10,121 bases of DNA from Myxococcales bacterium (GTDB taxonomy: Bacteria; Myxococcota; UBA796; SXON01): the NCBI GenBank assembly GCA_009692585.1, contig SHYX01000086.1, forward strand, positions 1 to 10,121, read 5' to 3'. The notes beneath the pieces are model-generated. The model did not search any database, was not told the DNA's origin, and saw only the letters and a program-made list of their open reading frames with translations. Made by a program: the position numbers and the translations under genes. Positions 1 to 7,026 of the stretch are shown piece after piece. The stretch's first letter is position 1; each line of letters starts with the position of its first letter.

Positions 1-1229
1 CGGAGCGTCAGGTCGAGCGCATCAGGCACGCCGCCGCCGGCCTCGATGCGCGCCATGACCTCGTCCACGCGCCCGTAGAAGCGATCAGCCGGGACGAGCA
101 GGCCGCCGAGCGCGTGGTGCGTCCGGTGGTGGTTGTACCAGTGGAAGTGGGGTCCGAGGTGCCGACGCAGGTCGGCGACGTCCGCGAACTGGACGCGATT
201 GAACAGCTCTTTCTGGATGTTCGCGTTGAAAACTTCGCTCTTCCCGTTGAGCTGAGGCACCGTGGCGATCAGCTGGTCGACGCCGTACTCCTCGAGGATG
301 CGCGTGAACCGGCTCGAGCCTTTCCACGCCCAGAACGCCGAGCCGCCGTCGCTCATGACGGCTTCTGGCTTGCCATACCGGCGGACCGCCCCCTCGAAGG
401 CGGTGATCACGGCGTCCGCGCGCTCGGCGTCGTCCAGCGCCCACCCGGTCACGAACCGGGAGTAGTCGTCGATCAGGGCGAGCAGGAACGTGTTCTGGCC
501 GTGGATGTAGCGATGCAGGAAGTCCATGTGCCAGAGCTGGCCGGGGCGCACGGCCTCGTAGTCCTCGTTGTGTTCCCGGCGTTCTACCTTCGGCGGGCGA
601 TACCCGGCGTCCTCCATCACCCGGCGGACGGTGTGCACGGAGACCTTGATGCCGGCGCGTCGGAGCTGGTTCTTGATCTGCGACGGGCCGAGTCCCTGCT
701 GCTTGCGCCACTCCGTGAGGATCGCGGCGTCACGACGCTCCTCAATGGTCTTCGGGTCCGGGCCGCTGGTCGGCGACGAGCCCTCGCCCTTGGCGGCCTT
801 CGCCACCTTGCGCTCCCAGTCACGCAGCGCGTTGCGCGAGATCCCCAGCTCGGTGGCGGCCGGTCGAACGCCGATCGCCGCGACGCGCTCCAGCGCCTGC
901 GCGATCTGCGACGGCGTGTAGACCTTCGCAACGCGGGCACGGGCTGTCGGGCGAGGTGCGGGCGCCACGGCTGGCGGTGTGGGGACGGGTGGCGCGGCCG
1001 CTGGCGCCACAACCGGCGGAGGCTGCGCTGGCGGCACGGATTGCGTAGGCGGCACCCGGCCGACGGCCTCGTCTGCCTTCTGCCGCGCCTTGAACACCCA
1101 GCATGACAGCGTCCCCCACGGGATGCCCGTCTCCTTGCTCACCGCCCGGTACCCGATCTCCATCGACCTCGCGGTCGCCTTCGCCTTCTCGTCCGGTGTG
1201 TACCGGCGCATCGTCACGTTCGCGCTCAT
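1..1229 (-). CDS. DDE (rve-fold) transposase, IS481-like, truncated by the left window edge
   Basis: Reading the minus strand from ATG at 1229 gives one uninterrupted frame of 409 codons that leaves the window at base 1. Two helix-turn-helix-like stretches (about residues 8-50 and 103-143) are separated by a Pro/Ala-rich linker (about 60-97). An integrase core follows with WHMDF (D236), IDDYSRF, SDGG (D294) and NGKSEVFN (E332). This fits a D-x57-D-x37-E triad. The tail has the WYNHHRTHHALGG signature of IS481/IS3-type rve transposases. The enzyme would cut and join the ends of its own element. A weak GAGG lies just upstream of the start. It is a single ORF with no sign of programmed frameshifting. 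The C-terminus and distal element end lie outside the window. The transposase class is clear; the exact IS family is less certain (IS481-like rather than IS3 orfB). Confidence 0.88.
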   Translation of the reverse strand, partial: MSANVTMRRYTPDEKAKATARSMEIGYRAVSKETGIPWGTLSCWVFKARQKADEAVGRVPPTQSVPPAQPPPVVAPAAAPPVPTPPAVAPAPRPTARARVAKVYTPSQIAQALERVAAIGVRPAATELGISRNALRDWERKVAKAAKGEGSSPTSGPDPKTIEERRDAAILTEWRKQQGLGPSQIKNQLRRAGIKVSVHTVRRVMEDAGYRPPKVERREHNEDYEAVRPGQLWHMDFLHRYIHGQNTFLLALIDDYSRFVTGWALDDAERADAVITAFEGAVRRYGKPEAVMSDGGSAFWAWKGSSRFTRILEEYGVDQLIATVPQLNGKSEVFNANIQKELFNRVQFADVADLRRHLGPHFHWYNHHRTHHALGGLLVPADRFYGRVDEVMARIEAGGGVPDALDLTL

Positions 1230-1267
1230 CCTGACCTCGCCCCGCCCTCGCCGAGACCGGACGGGAG

Positions 1268-1286
1268 TGTCCGGGGTTTCGGGTCA
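1268..1286 (-). repeat. Candidate terminal end of the IS element
   Basis: On the minus strand this reads TGACCCGAAACCCCGGACA, about 40 bases upstream of the transposase start. It begins with TG and has the look and position of an IS3/IS481-type terminal inverted repeat. A small perfect hairpin (CCGGAC/GTCCGG, arms 1257-1262 and 1269-1274) overlaps its inner side. The opposite end of the element is not in the window, so the terminal repeat cannot be confirmed. Confidence 0.35.
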
Positions 1287-1343
1287 GATGCGGGTGGTCA
1301 GGGTGCGACAAGAGCATGTAGCGCAGGGCGCGCGCGGGGCCGG

Positions 1344-1486
1344 AGGGTGAAGGTGTGCCTGCGACTGCGAGACCGGCCCGATCACGGTCCGCGGCCTTCG
1401 GGGGGTCGCAGGGCACGCCGACGGCGCCCGCCAGAGTGTACGCTCCCGCGGTGCGCTCACCGAAAGGCCGTTCATGCTTCCTTTCC
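1344..1486 (-). repeat. Left arm of 143-bp inverted repeat flanking the kinase/FGE operon
   Basis: The reverse complement of this segment matches 6346-6488 over 143 bases with 7 mismatches counted by eye (about 95% identity) and no gaps. A further 15-base block (1318-1332 here, 6513-6527 on the right) also matches, after a stretch of unequal length. The arm starts 37 bases beyond the stop codon of the second FGE gene. The rest of 1230-1523 holds only the candidate IS end and no convincing gene. The repeat has open frames in several directions, but none is recognisable as a protein. Confidence 0.9.
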
Positions 1487-1523
1487 TCTCCTCAACTCCC
1501 GTCGCGCCCCGCGCCGAGTCATT

Positions 1524-2717
1524 TCACGGCGCCGACAGCGCGACCCGGAACCCCCGGTCAGGGAAAGCCGAGTCCGCGGTGAAATAGTCTCGCGCCGCCA
1601 CCCGGAGGCTCTGCGCAGCGCTTCGCCAGGACCCGCCTCGAACCACATGGAAGGCGCCGCCGAGAGCGCCCGTCGGGTCCACCAGAGACCCGGTAGGGTA
1701 CGGTCCGTAGCCATCCGATACCCACTCCCACACGTTGCCGCTCATGTCGCACAGCCCTTAGGCGTTGCGGGCCTTCTCACATGCGGGGTGTGGTGAGTTG
1801 GCGGAATTGACCGAGAGCCAGCCCACCAGATCGGCGTCACCGGACGCCGAGTAGACGGACCGCTCCCCGCCTCGCGCCGCGTACTCCCATTCGGCCTCGG
1901 TGGGCAGCCGGTAGGTGACGTGGTCCCGCTCTGACGCCTTGTGCACGAAGGCCAGCGCGTCATCCCACGACACCCGCTCAACCGGGCAGGTCACGCCGCA
2001 CGACACGGCCTTCGACGGGTTCGTGCCCATCAGGGCGAGCCAAGCGGCTTGCGACACCTCGCGCTCCATCAGGTAGAACCCGTGGCTCAGAGTGACCGCG
2101 TGCTCCACTTCGTCAGCCTCGCGCCCCAGCTCCGTGGTCGGCGACCCCATGGTGAACGTGCCTTGCGGAATGTACCGGAGGGTACCGAGGGTCGCGCTCT
2201 CCACCGAGTTGGCAACTGCCTTTCCGGAGGTGGGCTTGGCCGCGACGGTTGGCGCGCGCCCGGACAGCGCGGCGGGCTGAGCCGCAGGGCTGGGGGTGGC
2301 CGTAGACACTGGGGCTGGCGTGGCAGCTGGCGCAGGCGGCGCGCCCAGCGCAGGCGTACAGGTATCTCCGGAGGCCGTGCTCCCCGGGGGACACGCAGTC
2401 GGAGCCCCGAGGCAGGCCCCTCGCGCGTTGGACCACACCTGCCCTGCCCAACAGCAGTGGCCGGCGGTCTCCGGCCCAACTGATTGCCCCGCGGAGCACA
2501 CACCGGCAGGCGGCTTGGTTACCGGCCTCGCCACGGGCTTCGGCACGATCACCGGGCAGCAGCCCTTCTCATCTTGCTCCGCATCAGGGCAATCGTGATT
2601 GCATTCGGCCGCGATCCCCCGCTCGAGCCCGATGGCAAGGAGCACCGCCACGGAGCCAAGCAGCCTTGCACTCGGAACGAGTTGCCTCGCCGAACCCAAC
2701 GAGCCGCGCGGCCTCAT
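1524..2717 (-). pseudogene. Secreted Cys-rich protein with C-terminal FGE-sulfatase (SUMF1-like) domain, interrupted by an in-frame TAA
   Basis: The start is ATG at 2717, overlapping the upstream gene's TGA as ATGA. A signal peptide (hydrophobic core about residues 19-31) ends near GIAA, leaving a mature N-terminus of ECNHDC. A Cys-rich module follows (about 40-120: EKGCCPV, then TAGHCCWAGQVWSN and CPPG), then an Ala/Pro-rich linker (about 121-170). The FGE-like domain starts near residue 176 (TLGTLRYIPQGTFTMGS, VSWDDA, YRLPTEAEWEYAARGG). After 319 codons a TAA (1758-1760) stops translation. The same frame continues for 77 codons with GLCDMSGNVWEW, VVRGGSW and a terminal GFRVALSAP, ending at 1524. 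The intact paralogue next door has Phe at the stop position and the family often has Tyr, so one TAC or TAT to TAA change explains the break. The truncated product would lose the C-terminal third of the fold. This is either a recent pseudogene, a readthrough case or a sequencing error. Confidence 0.88.
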
Positions 2718-3817
2718 GGGGGTGCCATCGCGAGCCGAAACCCAAGGTCCTTCCGAGAAACGTAGGTCGCGTCGTAGTCGCGGTAGGCCACACGCTGGTA
2801 CCTCTGCGGAAAGTCCCAGGAGCCACCTCGAGACACGCGCATCGCGCCGCCTCCGACGGGGTCCGTGGCTGGGCCCGGCGTGTACGCCGCGTACCCGTCG
2901 CTCGTCCACTCGAACACGTTCCCGCTCATGTCGCACAACCCGAATCCGTTGCGTTGCCGAAGACACGGCAGGTGTGCTGCGCCTTGCGCGTTGCCGGCAT
3001 GCCAGCCCACCGCATCTGCGTCATCCGAGCCGGCGTAGGGGCCCTCGGACGGCCCGCGTGCCGCGTACTCCCACTCCGCCTCGGTGGGCAGTCGGTAGTG
3101 CCGCCCGTCCCGATCCGAGAGCAGTGCGGCAAATTCTACGGCGTCATCCCAGGAGACCAGGTCCACAGGGCAGCCCGGCCCGCAACTCGAGTCGGACGGG
3201 TTCGACCCCATCGTCCGAACCCACTGGGCCTGGGTCACTTCGTGCTCCATCAGGTAGAAGCCCCGGGTGAGTGTGACGACGTGCTGGACCTCATCGGCCT
3301 CCCGAAGCGGCTCGGTCGCCGGCGAGCCCATCGTGAACGATCCTGCCGGGATGTACCTCATCGCTCCGAGCGTGGGACTTGCGACCACCGACGCCGGCGC
3401 CCGGCTCACCGTAGCCCCCCGGGGACCTTGGCACCGCTCCCCGATGACGGCGAACCCCGGCGGGCACGATGTTGGCACCCCCACGCAGAGCGTCCGCGTG
3501 TTCGACCAGACCTGGCCAGCCCAGCAACAGTGCCCCGCAGTGTCGGCCGTCACCGCCATTCCCGCCTCGCACGTTGCGCCGCCCATGCCCGCTGCGAGAG
3601 CGGGCTTGGGCGCGACTGGCCCATCCGTGACCTGCCGGGGCACAGGTTTGCTCACGGCCGGCGTCGAGGGCACCATCGGGGTCGGGCCGGGGACTGGGCA
3701 GCAACCCTTCTCGTCCTGGTCGGCATCGGCGCAGTCGTGGTTGCACTCGCCGGAGAGCGCCGTCTGGACGACGACGGAGCTGAGCCCGACGAGGCACAGC
3801 CACTTACCATGCCTCAC
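2714..3817 (-). CDS. Secreted Cys-rich protein with C-terminal FGE-sulfatase (SUMF1-like) domain
   Basis: This is a 367-residue protein. I chose GTG at 3817 because it overlaps the kinase stop as GTGA and puts the hydrophobic signal segment (about residues 6-21) right after a basic MRHGK start. An upstream ATG-type extension would lie inside the kinase gene. The mature N-terminus is probably ECNHDC. Residues 24-130 form a Cys-rich region (ECNHDC, EKGCCPV, TAGHCCWAGQVWSN, TSCPPG). Residues about 147-363 are an FGE-like, C-type-lectin-fold domain: MRYIPAGSFTMGS, FYLMEHEVTQAQW, VSWDDAVEF, YRLPTEAEWEYAARG, GLCDMSGNVFEW, VSRGGSW and a terminal DLGFRLA. The paired active-site Cys of true formylglycine-generating enzymes is not seen before the GFR end, so a binding or structural role is more likely than oxidase activity. 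It is the middle gene of the operon and a close paralogue of the downstream broken gene. Its binding partner is unknown. Confidence 0.88.
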   Translation of the reverse strand: MRHGKWLCLVGLSSVVVQTALSGECNHDCADADQDEKGCCPVPGPTPMVPSTPAVSKPVPRQVTDGPVAPKPALAAGMGGATCEAGMAVTADTAGHCCWAGQVWSNTRTLCVGVPTSCPPGFAVIGERCQGPRGATVSRAPASVVASPTLGAMRYIPAGSFTMGSPATEPLREADEVQHVVTLTRGFYLMEHEVTQAQWVRTMGSNPSDSSCGPGCPVDLVSWDDAVEFAALLSDRDGRHYRLPTEAEWEYAARGPSEGPYAGSDDADAVGWHAGNAQGAAHLPCLRQRNGFGLCDMSGNVFEWTSDGYAAYTPGPATDPVGGGAMRVSRGGSWDFPQRYQRVAYRDYDATYVSRKDLGFRLAMAPP

Positions 3818-5877
3818 TTCACGCACCGAAACCCAACCCGTTGAAAGGTGCTGCTGGTTTGCGTCTTGACGAGACAATCGCCGGCAGCACACAGCCGATC
3901 ACGCCAGGCCGCTCCTATGGCCGGGAGTGTGCCGGCGTCCGCCAGGGGCAACCCACGAATCGATCGGAACACGTTGTTCCCCTTTCGCGACCACGCATCG
4001 GAGACCGCCGGGTCGTCAGTGCTCCAGCGGTCCATCGTCCATTCCTGAACGTTGCCGATCATGTCATACACGCCCGAACTTGTGACGTCGCCGCTTGTCT
4101 TCACCGCCACGGGCACCGCCCCCTCACCCGCCATGGCACGAAGCTGCGGCGGAGCCGGCGAGAGACCCCAAGGGTAGGGCTGCAGGGTGGGGCCGCGCGC
4201 GGCGTATTCCCACTCTGACTCGGTCGGCAGACGTCCGCCGAGCCCGGCGCAGTAGATTGAGGCGCTGGTCCAGGGGACCCCGCATGCTGGGAGATCGGCA
4301 CGTGCACTCGGGCCGGACGTCCCCTCGGGGGACGCCCAATTGGGCGGCTCAAAGCGCGCTTCGGGGTGAGCCGTCCACCAGTCCTCAAGCTCGCCCCAAG
4401 TGACCTCGTGCGCTTGAATAGAGTAGGCGGTCTGCGGTGCCGCGACGTGAAGACCCGGCCGGAAGCCCAGAACATCCCCGTCGCCCGGGTCGGTGGGCAG
4501 GCCGAGCGTGAGCGCAGCGACAGGGGGTTCGATGGGCACCCATAAATTGCCGACCGCCAGGGCCTGAAGGGTGTCCGCGGGCTGCTCATCCACTGCCCGG
4601 TTTGCCCACGAGAGAGCGGCGAAGCCAACGACGAGGATGCCGCCCGACCCCAGGGCGGCGACCAGGAGGACCCCCAGACTGCATCCTGCGGTGCCCTTCG
4701 GCGCCAGAGAGTACTCCCTCTGGGCGGGGAGCGACGGCCGGGGGGGCAGAGAGGACTCGAGCTTGGCCGGGACCGACGGCCCGGAGGAGGCTGTGCGCGG
4801 CGCCTCGACCATGCCATCAGGCGCCAGCGTTGGCGCGAAGCCCGACTCGGCGGGCGCGACGGGGAGCGACGCAGCCCCGAGCGGCGCAGACCTGTTCGGC
4901 GCCGCGCCGATCCTCGGGGGCGGGACCGGGTCCAGTGACCCTGTCAAGGACTGGGGAGCCTGCTCACGCCCACGGTCAGACCCTGCGCGGGTCTCATGTC
5001 GCTCTGGCATCCAGGTCATCTGCCCGGCACTGACCCTGGGCGCCGGCTGCCTGCCACGAAGCACCTTGATCAGGGCGTCGCAGTCCGAGATGCGATCCTC
5101 CACCCCGACGGCGAGGGCCCCACGGATGGCCTGCGCCACACGCTCGGGAATATCCGGTGCGAGGTCCTGTGGATGGGCGTAGACACCCGAGGTGATCGAA
5201 CCGAAGATCGTCCACATGTCGTCGCCCGGGAACGCCATGTCTCCGCAGTACAACTCGTAGAGGATGGCTCCGAGCGAGAAGATGTCGGCGCGCCCATCCA
5301 CCCCCTTCGCGTTGCGGATCTGCTCGGGCGCCATGTACGAGGGCGTGCCCATCGCGGTACCCGACCTCGTCTTCCGCATGGCCCCAGACGCGTCTCCAGC
5401 CAACAGCTTTGCGAGCCCGAAGTCGGCCACCTTGGGGACCAGCCCCGCCTTGGTCGAAGCGATGAGCACGTTTGCGGGCTTCAAGTCCCGATGGATCAGG
5501 CCGACACCGTGCGCGGCGGACACTCCCTCAAGGATGCCGAGCGCGAGGGCGTCGGCTTGGGCGAGGGACAGCCGACCGCGATCCAACAGCTCACCGAGGT
5601 TCGGGCCATCCACAAACTCCATGATCAGCCCGGGCGACCCGTTCACATCCACGACGTCCGTCACCGTGACCACATTCGGGTGCCGCAGCGACGCCTGCAG
5701 GCGCCCCTCCTGCATCAGGCGCTCACGAACCGACGCCATCGAGCCGCTCAGGACCTTCAAGGCGTGCAAGCTCCCGAGCGACGCGTGCCGCACCCGGTAG
5801 ACGACCGCCATGCCCCCTTCGCCGAGCCGTGCCTCCACGAGGTAGCGGTCGATGGCGGTGCCGGCGGACAGTTCCAT
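3814..5877 (-). CDS. Membrane Ser/Thr protein kinase with C-terminal FGE-sulfatase (SUMF1-like) domain
   Basis: This is a 687-residue protein. The N-terminal Hanks-type kinase (about 11-275) keeps every key element: P-loop GEGGMAVVY (19-27), Lys41 in ALKVL, Glu57, HRDLKPAN (129-136), DFG (152-154) and APE (183-185). It should be an active cytoplasmic Ser/Thr kinase. A Pro/Ala-rich linker (about 278-395) leads to one transmembrane helix (about 399-424). An FGE-like domain (about 476-687) then lies outside the membrane, with LGGRLPTESEWEYAARG, YDMIGNVQEW and a terminal VGFRCVK. The start at 5877 begins MELSAG just before the kinase fold; a GTG 17 codons upstream is possible. An AGAGGA lies 14 bases upstream of the ATG, rather far for a ribosome site. 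It is first in an operon with two exported proteins carrying the same outer domain, which suggests they form a complex or share a ligand. Kinases with C-terminal FGE-like domains are known (for example chlamydial Pkn1). The substrate and signal are unknown. Confidence 0.93.
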   Translation of the reverse strand: MELSAGTAIDRYLVEARLGEGGMAVVYRVRHASLGSLHALKVLSGSMASVRERLMQEGRLQASLRHPNVVTVTDVVDVNGSPGLIMEFVDGPNLGELLDRGRLSLAQADALALGILEGVSAAHGVGLIHRDLKPANVLIASTKAGLVPKVADFGLAKLLAGDASGAMRKTRSGTAMGTPSYMAPEQIRNAKGVDGRADIFSLGAILYELYCGDMAFPGDDMWTIFGSITSGVYAHPQDLAPDIPERVAQAIRGALAVGVEDRISDCDALIKVLRGRQPAPRVSAGQMTWMPERHETRAGSDRGREQAPQSLTGSLDPVPPPRIGAAPNRSAPLGAASLPVAPAESGFAPTLAPDGMVEAPRTASSGPSVPAKLESSLPPRPSLPAQREYSLAPKGTAGCSLGVLLVAALGSGGILVVGFAALSWANRAVDEQPADTLQALAVGNLWVPIEPPVAALTLGLPTDPGDGDVLGFRPGLHVAAPQTAYSIQAHEVTWGELEDWWTAHPEARFEPPNWASPEGTSGPSARADLPACGVPWTSASIYCAGLGGRLPTESEWEYAARGPTLQPYPWGLSPAPPQLRAMAGEGAVPVAVKTSGDVTSSGVYDMIGNVQEWTMDRWSTDDPAVSDAWSRKGNNVFRSIRGLPLADAGTLPAIGAAWRDRLCAAGDCLVKTQTSSTFQRVGFRCVK

Positions 5878-5936
5878 TCGGCGTTTTGGTATCCTCTTAT
5901 GGGGCGGTGGACTACGCCCGCCCCCCACCGCGCTAC
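5878..5936. promoter_or_regulatory. Short divergent intergenic region
   Basis: Only 59 bases separate the kinase start on the minus strand from the decayed frame on the plus strand. The segment contains the most AT-rich patch in the neighbourhood (around 5883-5900, including TTTTGGTATCC). Any promoter of the three-gene operon close to its start must lie here or in the remnant behind it. I cannot assign firm -35 and -10 boxes. Confidence 0.3.
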
Positions 5937-6345
5937 ATGCCCCCCATGACCACCGGTCTGGAGCGACGCGTGCTGGACGAGTACCCGTCGCTGATCGCTC
6001 ACGCCTGACGTCGCGTCCTGAACGCTCGCCCGGGCCCCGACAGGCTGCGTCAACAGCGCATCTGCATCGGGGTGATCCTCCGGAGGCTGTGCTCCGTCAC
6101 CCTCGCGGAGTACCGGCTGGGGACCGAGGACACGAAGACCCAGCGGTTCGTCGACGAGAAGCTGCGCGAGTTCAGCGACGGATCCTGATGTCTGGTCATC
6201 GGCAACCTCGCCGCGGTGATCAAGACACGGAAACGCCGCTTTTGCCCCGAGCTGCTGTTCGCGATGCGGGACGAGAGCGGTGGGGACGGCCCGCTGCAGG
6301 CCGCCCTCATCGTGGCCATCGCCGCGCGCAATAACGAGGTGCAGT
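5937..6345 (+). pseudogene. Decayed open frame with two in-frame TGA codons, unknown protein
   Basis: From ATG at 5937 (or 5946) one frame runs without a shift up to the repeat at 6346. It is broken only by TGA at 6006-6008 and 6186-6188. The segments read MTTGLERRVLDEYPSLIAHA, then RRVLNARPGPDRLRQQRICI and on to KLREFSDGS, then CLVIGNLAAVIKTRKRRFCP and on to ARNNEVQWKG. Both stops would fit a Trp codon (TGG), giving HAWRRVLNA and GSWCLV. The EYPSLIAHAxRRVLNA and TLAEYRLG pattern reminds me of a helical domain in large bacterial signalling and ATPase proteins, but that is memory and not shown here. The frame continues into the 143-bp repeat, where it is unlikely to be real. It is most likely the 5' remnant of a gene cut by insertion or rearrangement. 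It is divergent from the kinase. Confidence 0.5.
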
Positions 6346-6488
6346 GGAAAGGAAGCATGAACGGCCTTTCGGTGAGCGCACCGCGGGAGCGTAGACCCTG
6401 GCGGGCGCCGTCGGCAAGCCCTGCGACCCCCCGAAGGCCGCGGACCGCGATCGGGCCGGTCTCGCAGTCCCAGGAACACCTTCACCCT
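6346..6488 (+). repeat. Right arm of 143-bp inverted repeat flanking the kinase/FGE operon
   Basis: This is the inverted partner of 1344-1486, with 7 mismatches over 143 ungapped bases. The two arms enclose a 4.86-kb segment holding the kinase, both FGE genes and the decayed divergent frame. Beyond position 6488 only the 15-base block at 6513-6527 is shared with the left side. From 6489 to 6523 I see nothing else. Confidence 0.9.
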
Positions 6489-6523
6489 TCCGCCTACCCG
6501 CCAGCGGACGCACGCGCCCTGCG

Positions 6524-6967
6524 CTACGCCCCCCGGACCGCGGTGATCAGCCCTCCGCCGGCGGCCCGGTCGCTTTCTCCAGTCCGGTGAGGATGCGCGT
6601 GTACGACGCCGTGGGCCCGCTCAGCCAGCGGGGGCCGGAGGACGTACCGGCACAGCCGCTCAAGGCCCGCCCGGTCGTTGGCCGAGAGCGCGACGTTGGC
6701 GTGGAGATTGTACCAATCGTACAACGCACAGCGGGCTGGGATGGCGAACTCCTTCCCGCCAAGCACCTGCACCCGCCGCACCTTCTTTCCAGCGCGGGGG
6801 CCGAGCGCGACCTGGTTCGTGAGCGACGCAAGCTGCAAGAGGCCGTGGGCGTCGGCGGCGGGGTGGGCTTTAGGGCCCCGCCGATGGGAAGTGTGAAAAC
6901 GCCGGGACAGCCGGGCGTGCACCTGCGGGCCATCCCCGGCGGCGGACTTCTGACGGCGTAGTTCCAC
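6524..6967 (-). pseudogene. IS91-family transposase remnant (left copy)
   Basis: The minus strand encodes, around 6844-6624, a stretch typical of the C-terminal half of IS91-type (Y2) transposases: NQVALGPRAGKKVRR, ARCALYDWYNLHANVALS, then NDRAGLERLCRYVLRPPLA. The usual family form is an FxLHAxV segment followed by a DRxxLERLCRYxxRPPLA segment. No catalytic Tyr region, intact N-terminus or proper C-terminus is present. After PPLA the sequence departs from the family, and the frame runs to a TGA at 6524. The full enzyme is normally several hundred residues long, so this is a fragment. It lies back-to-back with the M16 operon and may supply or separate its promoter region. Confidence 0.72.
6624..6750 (-). 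repeat. Left arm of 127-bp inverted repeat flanking the M16 operon
   Basis: The reverse complement matches 9821-9947 over 127 ungapped bases with about 5 mismatches. Both arms code for the same piece of IS91-family transposase, roughly from EFAIPARC to RPPLA, and similarity stops abruptly at the same point after the CTGGC that ends PPLA. The arms enclose 3.07 kb with both peptidase genes. Confidence 0.88.
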
Positions 6968-7026
6968 TGCTAAGAGGGAAGATGCCCGAGACGCTGCCGC
7001 GCTTGGGCCCGGGTGAGGTTAGTGTC

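Noticed and set aside
114..1106. Long plus-strand open frame of 330 codons
   Set aside because: It lies opposite the transposase, whose frame has DDE motifs. The plus-strand translation has no recognisable motif and is an effect of high GC.
1524..3817. True sulfatase-activating (formylglycine-generating) enzymes
   Set aside because: The paired active-site Cys residues are missing in the expected region and no sulfatase gene is nearby.
2666..3844. Long plus-strand open frame of 392 codons
   Set aside because: It is antisense to the first FGE gene, is rich in Arg/Pro/His and has no domain features.
4996..5949. Plus-strand open frame of 317 codons
   Set aside because: It is antisense to the kinase domain, which has all catalytic motifs in the opposite frame.
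6006..6188. Selenocysteine at the two in-frame TGA codons
   Set aside because: Both sites fit Trp better, there is no evident SECIS-like hairpin directly downstream, and the protein shows no redox motif.
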